This document shows positions 25,942-36,423 of a stretch of 64,000 bases of DNA, piece after piece. Where the stretch lies: assembly GCA_001897795.1 (NCBI GenBank), contig MKUL01000036.1, forward strand, positions 1 to 64,000, read 5' to 3'. Origin of the DNA: Alphaproteobacteria bacterium 41-28 (GTDB taxonomy: Bacteria > Pseudomonadota > Alphaproteobacteria > UBA9655). Position 1 is the stretch's first letter. Every line of letters starts with the position of its first letter. The position numbers were made by a program, and so were the translations under genes. A model generated the notes under the pieces. The model worked only from the letters and a program-made list of their open reading frames with translations, did not search any database and was not told the DNA's origin.

Positions 25942-26469
25942 TCATTCCTTTTTCAAATGAAAAAAGGTATACGAAAGGGTAATCGTATCAACGTCATCAA
26001 GTGTAGGATCCTTAACAATATCAGGGTCGATAAAGAACTGAACAGGGAAGTCCGTTTCTTGCCCTCCCTCCAAATGCTGCTCAAGAAAACAAAAACATTC
26101 AACTTTATTAAAGTAAATCCCTGCTTTGTGCGGTGTCACGTTATAGGTCGCCATCCCTACGGTGTGATAGGGAGAGAGATTCTTGCCATGATAAAAGGCA
26201 AGCCCGACTTCTCCCGCTTTTACTTTGATTTCTCGTTGAAGGGGTTTAAATTCCCACGGCAATTCCGTATGCGTATCCGCATTAAAATGAATTGTAATTA
26301 CACGATCTTCAACCCGAGTGGGCAAGGCTTTTGCAACTTGCGTGGTTCCCCCGTGCCCTGTTTTCTCACAAAACATTTTGAAGAGCGTAGATGAGGCAAA
26401 AGTTAAGGCCAGCATCCCAGAGGCAAGCCCTAAAAGAATAATCAGCGTTGAACGGTGGTTCGCTTTCAC
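25942..26469 (-). CDS. ctaG: Cytochrome c oxidase assembly protein CtaG/Cox11
   Basis: Membrane-anchored copper chaperone that delivers Cu(I) to the CuB site of subunit I. With a GTG start at 26469 the protein is 175 residues: a short cytosolic tail, one helix (IILLGLASGMLALTFASS) and a periplasmic immunoglobulin-like domain with the copper-binding FNKVECFCFLEQ. I chose the GTG because it overlaps the preceding small gene's stop as GTGA, the classic coupled arrangement. The longer frame starting at 26526 would be the out-of-frame shadow of that gene. Last gene of the ctaCDBFG operon. Confidence 0.92.
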   Translation of the reverse strand: MKANHRSTLIILLGLASGMLALTFASSTLFKMFCEKTGHGGTTQVAKALPTRVEDRVITIHFNADTHTELPWEFKPLQREIKVKAGEVGLAFYHGKNLSPYHTVGMATYNVTPHKAGIYFNKVECFCFLEQHLEGGQETDFPVQFFIDPDIVKDPTLDDVDTITLSYTFFHLKKE

Positions 26470-26555
26470 TTCATATATACGGTTGATGCTGCGTAGAATA
26501 AGAGCGCCATCCCGAGCAACGCCCAAAAAAGGGCTTTATTTTTAGAATCTCTCAT
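26466..26555 (-). CDS. ctaF: Small CtaF/CoxF-like membrane protein
   Basis: A 29-codon gene starting MRDSKNKALFWALLGMAL and ending STVYMK. It has a short charged N-terminus and one membrane helix. Its ATG overlaps the ctaB stop (ATGA at 26552-26555) and its TGA overlaps the ctaG start (GTGA at 26466-26469). Alphaproteobacterial cta operons usually carry such a tiny single-helix protein between ctaB and ctaG. Position, coupling on both sides and hydrophobicity support a real gene that length filters would miss. Its exact role in oxidase assembly is not established. Confidence 0.8.
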   Translation of the reverse strand: MRDSKNKALFWALLGMALLFYAASTVYMK

Positions 26556-27571
26556 AGTCCCCCATACCTATCCAAAACCATCGCAGCAAAAAGAAGAAAG
26601 AGGTAAATGATGGAATAGAAAAAAAGTCTCACCCCTTCTTTTGGCTCTTGAGACAACTTCACCTTAATTCCAAAAGCTAAGAACAGAATGTCCAAAACCA
26701 AAGCAACTGCCCCATATATAAGACCAAAATCTCCATTATAAATAGGGTATAGCGTAAGGGGAATAAGTCCGAGGATGTAAATAAAAATTTGATTTTTTGT
26801 TGCCTCAAGCCCATAAACAACAGGCAACATAGGAATCTTTGCTTTTGCATAATCCTCGTGCCGAACCAGAGCCAAAGCCCAAAAATGAGCAGGCGTCCAA
26901 AGAAAAATAATCCCAAATAAAACCCAAGGGAGAAGAGCTGTTTCATTCATCACAGCTGCCCACCCGATCACAGGAGGCAAGGCCCCCGCCGCCCCGCCTA
27001 TAACGATGTTTTGGGGCGTTATTCTTTTCAAACAGATCGTATAGACAAGGACATAAAAGAGGATCGCTCCTGCCAAATAATAGGCAGCCCAAAAATTGAC
27101 AAGCGTATACATCACAACGACAGAACCAATGGCAAGGGTCAGGCCAAAGCCCAAGGCTTCGCCCGCTTGGATTTTTCCTCGGGGGAGAGGACGCTCTTTT
27201 GTCCGATCCATAACAGCATCGATATCGCGCTCATACCACATGTTAAGGGCTCCTGCTGCCCCGCTTCCTACAGCAATGCACAAAATTGCGGCTAAGCCGA
27301 TCACAGGATGAATCGATCCAGGCGCCAGCAAAAGCCCTACAATTCCAGTAAAGATCACCAAAGACATCACCCTTGGCTTCAGTAGCTGCCAGTAGTCGTT
27401 GGCTGTTGCTGTGGATTGGAGAGGGGAACTTACAAAAACACTGGATTGCTTTTCCACCATAGTGGTTCGTGCAACGGCGTGATCGCAAAGACGTTCCCCC
27501 CACACGTTTTTGCGAACGAAGCGAAGGAATCCAGAAAAACCAATGATTCGAAGTGATTTAGAAATAGTCAT
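26552..27571 (-). CDS. ctaB: Protoheme IX farnesyltransferase (heme O synthase)
   Basis: Attaches the farnesyl chain to heme B for the aa3 oxidase. The UbiA-type core begins ANDYWQLLKPRVMSLV, with the first Asp-rich motif NMWYERDIDAVMDRT, a second conserved stretch AHFWALALVRHEDYAKAKIPM, and about nine helices. The start is uncertain. The ATG at 27571 follows the ctaD stop by one base, and another ATG lies at 27460. Between them is sequence unlike any CtaB N-terminus, which is the palindromic element at 27441-27534 read in frame. Either the element was inserted into the gene and is translated, or translation starts inside it. Confidence 0.93.
   Translation of the reverse strand: MTISKSLRIIGFSGFLRFVRKNVWGERLCDHAVARTTMVEKQSSVFVSSPLQSTATANDYWQLLKPRVMSLVIFTGIVGLLLAPGSIHPVIGLAAILCIAVGSGAAGALNMWYERDIDAVMDRTKERPLPRGKIQAGEALGFGLTLAIGSVVVMYTLVNFWAAYYLAGAILFYVLVYTICLKRITPQNIVIGGAAGALPPVIGWAAVMNETALLPWVLFGIIFLWTPAHFWALALVRHEDYAKAKIPMLPVVYGLEATKNQIFIYILGLIPLTLYPIYNGDFGLIYGAVALVLDILFLAFGIKVKLSQEPKEGVRLFFYSIIYLFLLFAAMVLDRYGGL
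27441..27534. repeat. Palindromic element inside the 5' coding part of ctaB
   Basis: CTGGATTGCTT (27441-27451) and AAGGAATCCAG (27524-27534) are inverted ends with one mismatch. Inner arms CGCAAAGACG (27484-27493) and CGTTTTTGCG (27505-27514) also pair. CTGGATTGCTTC recurs at 59009-59020, and the GTGTGG-containing core resembles 60-95. The element is open in the ctaB frame and supplies roughly codons 13-44. Rickettsial palindromic elements show the same in-gene behaviour; whether this is the same family is unknown. Confidence 0.7.
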
Positions 27572-27572
27572 A

Positions 27573-29965
<2,393 letters not shown>

Positions 29966-30045
29966 GAATATCCTTATCATTTTCTTCGTATCATACGCAA
30001 GGTACAGCCTTTTCTTCAAGAGCATAGTGAAAGGTGAAAGCTTTA

Positions 30046-30158
30046 GCTTCTATTGGTGTAATAAGCATGGGTTCCTAGAGACGAGGGAATCCCCGCTCGG
30101 TGAGCGCACCGGCGGGGAAAAAGTGCACAATGTAACTGCTATAGAAGCAATTTTTTTT
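30046..30158. ncRNA. Candidate structured RNA or leader element
   Basis: GCTTCTAT (30046-30053) pairs exactly with ATAGAAGC (30141-30148), enclosing an 11-bp hairpin with one bulged base: CCCCGC-T-CGGTG, AGCG loop, CACCG-GCGGGG (30091-30117). On the plus strand the closing helix is followed by AA and eight T (30151-30158), so it looks like a small RNA with its own terminator. On the minus strand it would be part of the ctaC leader. It does not match a riboswitch I know. It could alternatively be a palindromic repeat. Confidence 0.35.
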
Positions 30159-30169
30159 CTACATGAGGT

Positions 30170-30439
30170 TTATCTAAAATAGCGAACACCATTGAGTGAG
30201 TTCTTCCTGGGGCAATTTTTTTGCACTAAATCATCAAATTTGTCTGTATCGAATACAATATCCGAAATCTCACCAGATAATTGATAGGATGAAGGATCAT
30301 ACTCTTTTTTCAATTTATTTATTCTTTCTCGTAACTTATAAAATCCATTCCCCAATATATGAATAGGCATAATGTTATCACACAAACTGCTATGGCCGGA
30401 CCAGGCTCCACCAGATATTAATGTTACGCTCACACTCAT
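30170..30439 (-). CDS. Short hypothetical protein after the LRR gene
   Basis: An 89-residue open frame starting 28 bases after the LRR gene stop on the same strand. It has no signal peptide and two or three cysteines. It contains a plausible helix (YKLRERINKLKKEYD) and an acidic stretch (SDIVFDTDKFDDL). The ribosome binding site is weak. It could be a real small gene co-transcribed with the LRR gene, or a fragment of a larger lost one. No family recognised. Confidence 0.3.
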   Translation of the reverse strand: MSVSVTLISGGAWSGHSSLCDNIMPIHILGNGFYKLRERINKLKKEYDPSSYQLSGEISDIVFDTDKFDDLVQKNCPRKNSLNGVRYFR

Positions 30440-30467
30440 TTATGCACCATTCCAGCGTGAGCTATTC

Positions 30468-33400
30468 TTAGTCAAAAAAGACCTTTTCTTCATCTAAAAA
30501 TTCTATGCCTTTAATGCTCCCTCTTCCAATTCCTGATCCCTGAAGGTGTAGAGTGAGTTCTTTGGTATCATCCTTAAACTCCAGTTTTGTGATATTTTTG
30601 GCCTGCCTTAAATCGAGAACTTTTAATCTTTTTAAATGCTCTAAGCCGGTAAGATCTTGGATTCTTGAGCCAAATAAATTTATTTTTTTTAATTTTTCAA
30701 GTGGTGCTGTGAATGAAAGCTTAGTAAGAGGTGTCTGCACTAGATTAAGTTCTTCCAGAGCTAGCGTATTTTCTAGTCCATCAATTTGTGAAACCCCTGA
30801 GTTTGAGAGATCTAAAGTTCTTAAGTTTTCGAGAGACCGTGGAAGGGAAAGTTTTGTAAGTTTGGATAAGTGACTTAGATCAAGTTCTTCCAGAGCAGGA
30901 GTATTTTCTAACCCATCTTCTAATCCATCAATTTGCTCAATCGCTGACCTACTAAAGTTTAATTTTTTTAAGGTTGAGTGAGATCTTCCGAGTGAAAACC
31001 CAGTAAGATTTTCTGTATAACTTACATCGATTTCTTCCAGAGCAGGCGTATTTTCTAGCCCATCAATTTGCGAAACTGCTGACCTCTTGAAGGTTAATTT
31101 TGTTAATTTTGAGAGAGGCCCCGTGAATGAAAACTTAGTAAGTTTGGATGTCTCCCCTAGATCAAGTTCTTCCAGAGCAGGCGTATTTTCTAGCCCATCA
31201 ATTTGTGAAACCTCTGAGCCTGAGAGACTTAATTTTCTTAATTTTGCGAGAGGCTCTTTGAATGAAAGCTGTGTAAGAGGCGTAGCCTCTAGATAAAGTT
31301 TTTCCAAAACAGGAGCGTTTTCTAACCCATCAATTTTCGAAACGAATGCGCCTGAGAGGTTTAACGTTCTTAGGTTTGGGAGAGACCATAAGAGAGAAAA
31401 CGCTTCAAGATTACCTATATTGTTTAAATCAAGTTCTTCTAGAGCAGGTGTATTTTCTAGCCCATCAATTTGTGAAATCCCTGATTGTGCAAGGTTTAAC
31501 TTTCTTAAGTTTCGGAGGGGCGCTCGGAGTGGAAGCGTACTAAGCTGGTCCACCCCATTCAGGTCAAGTTCTTCCAGAGCGGATATATTTTCTAGCCCAT
31601 CAATTTGCGAAATATCTGTTTCTGAGAGGTTTAACTTTCTTAAGCTTTGGAGAGACGCAGGGAGTGAAAGCTGTTTAAGGCGTGTTTTGCTTAGATCAAG
31701 TTCTTCCAAAGCAAATGTATTTTCTAACCCATCAATTTGTGAAATTTTTGATTTACTAAGATTTAATTTTCTTAAGTTTTGGAGAGAAGCAGGAAGTGAA
31801 AGCTGTTTAAGGAGTGTTTTGCTTAGATCAAGTTCTTCTAAATTAGGAACATTTTCTAATCCCTTAAGTGTCCTGATTTTTGAACCCCCAAAATTTAATT
31901 TTCGAAGCGACGTAAGATTTTCCGGAAGGGAAAAATCTCCCGCAATATTGGAGTTAGACCTAAAGTCGATACTTTCTAAATTTGGTAAACCTTGAAGGAG
32001 TCGGTTTATCGCATCTAAAGATTGGGTAGCCGGTTTTAAAGCTTTTACACCTTTAGCAAGTGTCTCACGGAAATGCTCAACTTTATCATATAAGGAAAAA
32101 ATGACAGGTGTGATTTCAGATACAATCTCCTCATCATCCCAGGCAATATTAGCTAACACATTTTCAACCATTCTTTGAAGAAATGGAAGTCCTGCCTTGA
32201 ATCTTGTGAAGTGTCCCTCCCAATCTGTATAATTATTGTCAAGCTTCTCTAAAAATTCGATCTTGGAGGTGTTATCGGAAAGGGCATTGGGAAATAGTTG
32301 AAGGAAAGGGTGATGAATTTTCTGATTTCTCACGTCTGGGGACGCCAATAGCCATGTAGATTCTTCAGCGGTTCCTGCATGAAGGGTATGATCATGCATC
32401 TCAAGAAGCGAATCATAATTCAGACCTTCTTTTTCTCTTAATATTTTTAAATCCTTAACTTCCATATGATTTGTTAAGGATATTAATTTAAATGAAAAAA
32501 GACTTTCTTCTCTTTCAAAGCCTTCTTCTGTTCCGCGATGCTTTACGATAACTTCTGCATCCCCAATAAAATCTCTCTCTCTCTTCGTAAGCTGAGGATT
32601 AATCTCGTAAATATAGGTGGGATTGAGTGCCGTGAAAAAAACATTCAAAGACTTTTGGACCCATCCCCTCACTTCCTTCAAATCTCCTTGGGGTAACTCT
32701 TCCAATTGAAGCTCCAATACTTTTTGATACACTCTTATAAAGTTGATAAATCCTGATGAAAGCTCATTTGTGCCTTTAACATACCGAATTTCGAACTCTC
32801 CTTGAATAATATTCAGATCTCCAACGACTTCATTATACAAAGACCGCGTCCCAATATCTCCAGCGTTAGCAAGAAAAGGAGTCTGTTTCAGGTAGAATTT
32901 CTCGAAGTTCTTAAAAAAAGGACTATGAGAAGAATATTCTCTAATATATCTTAAGTCAAACTCCCTGGTTTTTGGATTAAAGAGCAAAAGATTGCCAATA
33001 TGACGGCCTGCCGTTTCGACACAGTCAGCAAATGTACGGCCTCTTACGTAGGTGTCTTTTTCCCTGAGATAGAAATAGGCTTGTCCATTGTTTAAAAGAC
33101 TCATTCCTGCTTTGTAAGGAGTTAGGCTTCGCCAAAAATCGGCGAGGGTTAAATTAAAAACGTCATCAAGGGTGTAAGGGCTTTCTTTTTTCGAAATTTG
33201 AGGAAGATCCTCTTCCTTTAAGAGATCTTCTTCAGAAGAAAGGTGTTTTTCCTCATCAACAATGGTCTTATCTAGACTCTGAAGAAGAGACTCGATATCC
33301 TTTCGTGTATTAAAGTGGTAAGCAAAAAAGGCTGAAATGACTTGTTCCGTTGTATGTCGAGGATAAAGAGAGGTTTCTTGTTTTTCTAATTTAATAGATT

Positions 33401-34004
33401 CTTGAATATTATTTAAAAGAAGATTAATTACTTTCTTCCTAAAAGTCTCTTTCGATTTTTTAGTTTCTTCTTCTCCTTCTAATTCTTTTTCTAATCCTTC
33501 TCCTGATTCTTCTTTAAATCCTTCCAAAGTTTCAACGATGGCCTCTGAAAATTTGTTAGTTTCTTTTTTTTCAAGATTACCCGCACCTTTTAAATCTTCC
33601 ACCCGTTTTGCATAATTGAGAAGCAAAGCCACTGTCCCAGGCTTTGTAACATATTTTCCAAAATTTGTGGCTGCTGTTGTTACAGTCCCTAATTGACCAT
33701 TATTCGAAGGAAAGAGAATCTTAACAATCTTCCAAAGGGGATCGTCTGATTTATCTCCTGTATAGTTTCGCTCTCCAGTTTCTTTGCTGTGAAATGCCTC
33801 AAAAGGTCCATAGAAACGTATGTTTTCAATGAGCCCGCTTGCTAGAGCTACTTCTCCCAATGTAGGGGAATAGAATTCCTGATCTTTCTTAAAACAATCT
33901 GTGACGCCTTTGAAAGAAGTAGGATTTTGCTTCGCCATCGCCGAGGAAGAAAATAACATCATTGCAAAACCAAAAGGATACAGATACTTTTTAAAAACAC
34001 CCAT
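30468..34004 (-). CDS. Large exported leucine-rich repeat protein
   Basis: A 1178-residue protein if translated from the ATG at 34004, which has GGTGA before it; four further codons upstream are open. A signal peptide (about 1-26, ending SSAMA) is followed by a helical, charged region (about 30-700) of unknown family with an acidic stretch near 170-200. From about residue 710 to the end there is an LRR array of paired repeats of roughly 46 residues: L-x2-LRKLNLSxSxISQIDGLENTPALEELDL. The ISQIDGLENTPALEELDL segment is nearly invariant in about nine copies. Its DNA is likewise repeated (30770-31870). Exported LRR arrays commonly bind host or partner proteins. The ~700-residue N-terminus makes this unlike small LRR effectors. 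Function not assigned. Confidence 0.8.
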   Translation of the reverse strand: MGVFKKYLYPFGFAMMLFSSSAMAKQNPTSFKGVTDCFKKDQEFYSPTLGEVALASGLIENIRFYGPFEAFHSKETGERNYTGDKSDDPLWKIVKILFPSNNGQLGTVTTAATNFGKYVTKPGTVALLLNYAKRVEDLKGAGNLEKKETNKFSEAIVETLEGFKEESGEGLEKELEGEEETKKSKETFRKKVINLLLNNIQESIKLEKQETSLYPRHTTEQVISAFFAYHFNTRKDIESLLQSLDKTIVDEEKHLSSEEDLLKEEDLPQISKKESPYTLDDVFNLTLADFWRSLTPYKAGMSLLNNGQAYFYLREKDTYVRGRTFADCVETAGRHIGNLLLFNPKTREFDLRYIREYSSHSPFFKNFEKFYLKQTPFLANAGDIGTRSLYNEVVGDLNIIQGEFEIRYVKGTNELSSGFINFIRVYQKVLELQLEELPQGDLKEVRGWVQKSLNVFFTALNPTYIYEINPQLTKRERDFIGDAEVIVKHRGTEEGFEREESLFSFKLISLTNHMEVKDLKILREKEGLNYDSLLEMHDHTLHAGTAEESTWLLASPDVRNQKIHHPFLQLFPNALSDNTSKIEFLEKLDNNYTDWEGHFTRFKAGLPFLQRMVENVLANIAWDDEEIVSEITPVIFSLYDKVEHFRETLAKGVKALKPATQSLDAINRLLQGLPNLESIDFRSNSNIAGDFSLPENLTSLRKLNFGGSKIRTLKGLENVPNLEELDLSKTLLKQLSLPASLQNLRKLNLSKSKISQIDGLENTFALEELDLSKTRLKQLSLPASLQSLRKLNLSETDISQIDGLENISALEELDLNGVDQLSTLPLRAPLRNLRKLNLAQSGISQIDGLENTPALEELDLNNIGNLEAFSLLWSLPNLRTLNLSGAFVSKIDGLENAPVLEKLYLEATPLTQLSFKEPLAKLRKLSLSGSEVSQIDGLENTPALEELDLGETSKLTKFSFTGPLSKLTKLTFKRSAVSQIDGLENTPALEEIDVSYTENLTGFSLGRSHSTLKKLNFSRSAIEQIDGLEDGLENTPALEELDLSHLSKLTKLSLPRSLENLRTLDLSNSGVSQIDGLENTLALEELNLVQTPLTKLSFTAPLEKLKKINLFGSRIQDLTGLEHLKRLKVLDLRQAKNITKLEFKDDTKELTLHLQGSGIGRGSIKGIEFLDEEKVFFD

Positions 34005-34357
34005 AAACATCACCACTAAAATTACAATAACTAACTACTACTATATTTATAAATAGTATACTTTAAATATTCATAAAATGCAAATTTTCAGCGAACATTT
34101 TTATTTTAACAAAAAATTAATATTCATGCAGGCTCTCACGAAGAAGGACATTTCACATATGAATTACCAATGAGTAGGAACCACTCTCCAAATGACCAAT
34201 TCAAAAATTTGAGTTTTTGAAGATAAGGAGTAATATAATAAATATAGAGTGGCGGACAAATGGCCAGCTCTTTAAGTCTTTCTTAGCAACAGTTGCATTT
34301 TCTTTTAAATACTATTAGAACTGCTTGGTAAGTTTACTCATTAAAAGAGGCGCTTTT
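34005..34357. other. Divergent intergenic region
   Basis: About 350 AT-rich bases between the LRR gene (minus) and the solute-binding protein gene (plus). It must hold both promoters. I see no open frame with a ribosome binding site, no hairpin terminator and no repeat copy. Confidence 0.4.
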
Positions 34358-36151
34358 ATGAAGAAATTATCGTTTGTGTTTTTGTGTACAGCTCTACTCG
34401 CTTGTATATCTTCTCTCCAAGCAAAAGAACAATACGGCATTGCCATGCATGGTGGCCTTAAATATCCTCCCACTTTCACGCACTTTGACGTTGTGAATCC
34501 TAATGCCCCAAAAGGGGGAGAATTGAAGCATGCGGTTGTTGGAACCTTTGATACTTTGAATCCATTTATTCTTAAGGGGACAGCACCTGCTCAACTTCGA
34601 GCAGCCTTGTTTGAGAGCCTCCTAAAACGATCTCCCGATGAACCCATGAGCCTTTATGGCCTGGTAGCAGAAAGTCTTGAAATCGCACCCGATCGTTCTT
34701 GGATTATCTTTAACATCAATCCAAAAGCAAAATGGAACGATGGCACTCCCATTACAGCAAAGGACGTCGCTTTTTCCTATCATACCTTTTTGGAACACGG
34801 CACACCTAATCAACAAATGACTTATAAAAAAGTTGAAAAAGTTGACGTTTTGAATGACCGGAAAGTTAAATTTACTTTTAAAAAAGTTGATGGGAAATAT
34901 GACGCTGAAATTCCCCTCATCATAGGTATGATGGCTCTTATCGCAGAACATGATCTTAAAGGGAAAGATTTTGAAAAAACAGGCTTAACTCCCCTCCTCA
35001 CAAGTGGGCCTTATAAAGTTGTAAAAGTTGAACCCGGGCGCAGCATTATTTATAAAAAGGATCCCAACTATTGGGGCAAGGATCTTCCCGTAAACAAGGG
35101 CTATTTCAATTTCGATACACTTCGATTTGATTACTATAAAAATGCAACCGTTGCTTTTGAAGCCTTCAAGGCGGGAGAAGTGGATATGCGCGAAGAATCG
35201 GATGTTGGAAAATGGGCAGAAGGCTATAATTTTCCTGCTGCAAAAAAAGGCCTTGTTCAATGTCTTGCGATCCCCCATCAGCACCAAGTTGGAATGCAAG
35301 CCTTTGTCTTTAATACAAGGAGAGAACCTTTCCAAGATCCCCGAGTCAGACGAGCTCTCGCCTATGCCTTTGATGCGGATTGGCTAAATAAGACAATGTT
35401 CCATGGTGCCCTAACCCGTACGACAAGCTTCTTTGATAATACTGAACTTGCGGCCAAAGGTCTCCCTCAAGGGAAAGAATTAGCTCTTCTAGAGCCTTTT
35501 CGTGCGCAATTGCCGAAGGAGGTTTTCGAACAACCTTATACTCTACCCACCTTCGAAAAAGGAAGTCGAGAGAACTTAAAAATTGCACGAGACCTCTTGA
35601 ATGAAGCAGGTTGGATTACAAAAGGGGGAAAGCTTGTTAATGAAAAAACAGGAAAGCCCTTTACCTTTGAAATTCTCCTGAATGTACCCGAGAACGAAAA
35701 GGTAGCCCTGGCATTCGTACGCAATTTAAAACCGCTTGGAATCACTGCCACGGTGCGCACTGTAGATGCCGCCCAATATGAAAACCTCCGTGTGAATATG
35801 AACTTTGACATGATTATGCATTTCTGGGGTCACACCATGTCCCCTGGACAGGAGCAGGCCTTTTACTGGAGTTCAAAGGCAGCCGATGAACCAGGAACGC
35901 GGAATTACCCCGGAATCAAGAGCCCCGTTGTCGATACCCTCTGCAATACAATTACCAGCGCTAAAGAAAGAGAAGGCTTAGTAGCAGCTGTTAAAGCCCT
36001 CGACCGTGTTCTTTTATGGGGACATTATGTGATTCCTCTGAGTCATCGCAGCAAGGACTATGTCGCTTATTGGAATAAAATTGAACATCCTCCCTTGGGT
36101 CCCACAGGATTACCCGACCTTCATACCTTATGGGCAAAGGACGGGAAGTAG
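34358..36151 (+). CDS. YejA-like peptide ABC transporter substrate-binding protein
   Basis: Periplasmic binding protein of the SBP family 5 (597 residues from the ATG at 34358, preceded by GAGG). A signal peptide (MKKLSFVFLCTALLACISSLQA) precedes MHGGLKYPPTFTHFDVVNPN and APKGGELKHAVVGTFDTLNPF, the sequence typical of the YejA/microcin C-type subgroup that binds oligopeptides. DRSWIIFNINPKAKWNDGTPITAKDV is the family signature region (in two pieces). No permease or ATPase genes adjoin, so the transporter partners must be elsewhere. It could serve peptide scavenging from a host (inference). Followed by a family A repeat. Confidence 0.88.
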   Translation: MKKLSFVFLCTALLACISSLQAKEQYGIAMHGGLKYPPTFTHFDVVNPNAPKGGELKHAVVGTFDTLNPFILKGTAPAQLRAALFESLLKRSPDEPMSLYGLVAESLEIAPDRSWIIFNINPKAKWNDGTPITAKDVAFSYHTFLEHGTPNQQMTYKKVEKVDVLNDRKVKFTFKKVDGKYDAEIPLIIGMMALIAEHDLKGKDFEKTGLTPLLTSGPYKVVKVEPGRSIIYKKDPNYWGKDLPVNKGYFNFDTLRFDYYKNATVAFEAFKAGEVDMREESDVGKWAEGYNFPAAKKGLVQCLAIPHQHQVGMQAFVFNTRREPFQDPRVRRALAYAFDADWLNKTMFHGALTRTTSFFDNTELAAKGLPQGKELALLEPFRAQLPKEVFEQPYTLPTFEKGSRENLKIARDLLNEAGWITKGGKLVNEKTGKPFTFEILLNVPENEKVALAFVRNLKPLGITATVRTVDAAQYENLRVNMNFDMIMHFWGHTMSPGQEQAFYWSSKAADEPGTRNYPGIKSPVVDTLCNTITSAKEREGLVAAVKALDRVLLWGHYVIPLSHRSKDYVAYWNKIEHPPLGPTGLPDLHTLWAKDGK

Positions 36152-36172
36152 GATCACAATCATTCCCAAATT

Positions 36173-36388
36173 CGTCATCCTGGAATTTAACCCCGGATTT
36201 AATCCGGGGTTAATATCCGAGACCTAGGAAGATGCTTAAATTAATAAAAATAGTTCCATTTTGTGTGGCACTTGCCATATGCTATTTTCTAAAATATAAC
36301 TTCTTCAAAGAATTTTCTGGATCCCGGATATTAATAAAAGCTAGTGCTCACATACGTTCGCTAAGCTTTTCTAAATTCCGGGATGACG
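36173..36388. repeat. Palindromic intergenic repeat, family A copy 2
   Basis: A 216-bp element with ends CGTCATCCTGGAATTT (36173) and AAATTCCGGGATGACG (ending 36388). An inner perfect hairpin TTAACCCCGGATT-T-AATCCGGGGTTAA spans 36187-36213. Its right-hand arm (AAAAGCT...AAGCTTTTCTAAATTCCGGGATGACGATATTT, in pieces) parallels the right end of the 17737-17906 copy. It fills the space between the solute-binding protein and ctaE genes. Confidence 0.75.
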
Positions 36389-36423
36389 ATATTTTTTAGA
36401 GAAAACAACCGGGCATAACCACA

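Noticed and set aside
31420..31995. 191-codon plus-strand frame
   Set aside because: Antisense to the LRR array; open only because the repeat lacks stops in that frame.
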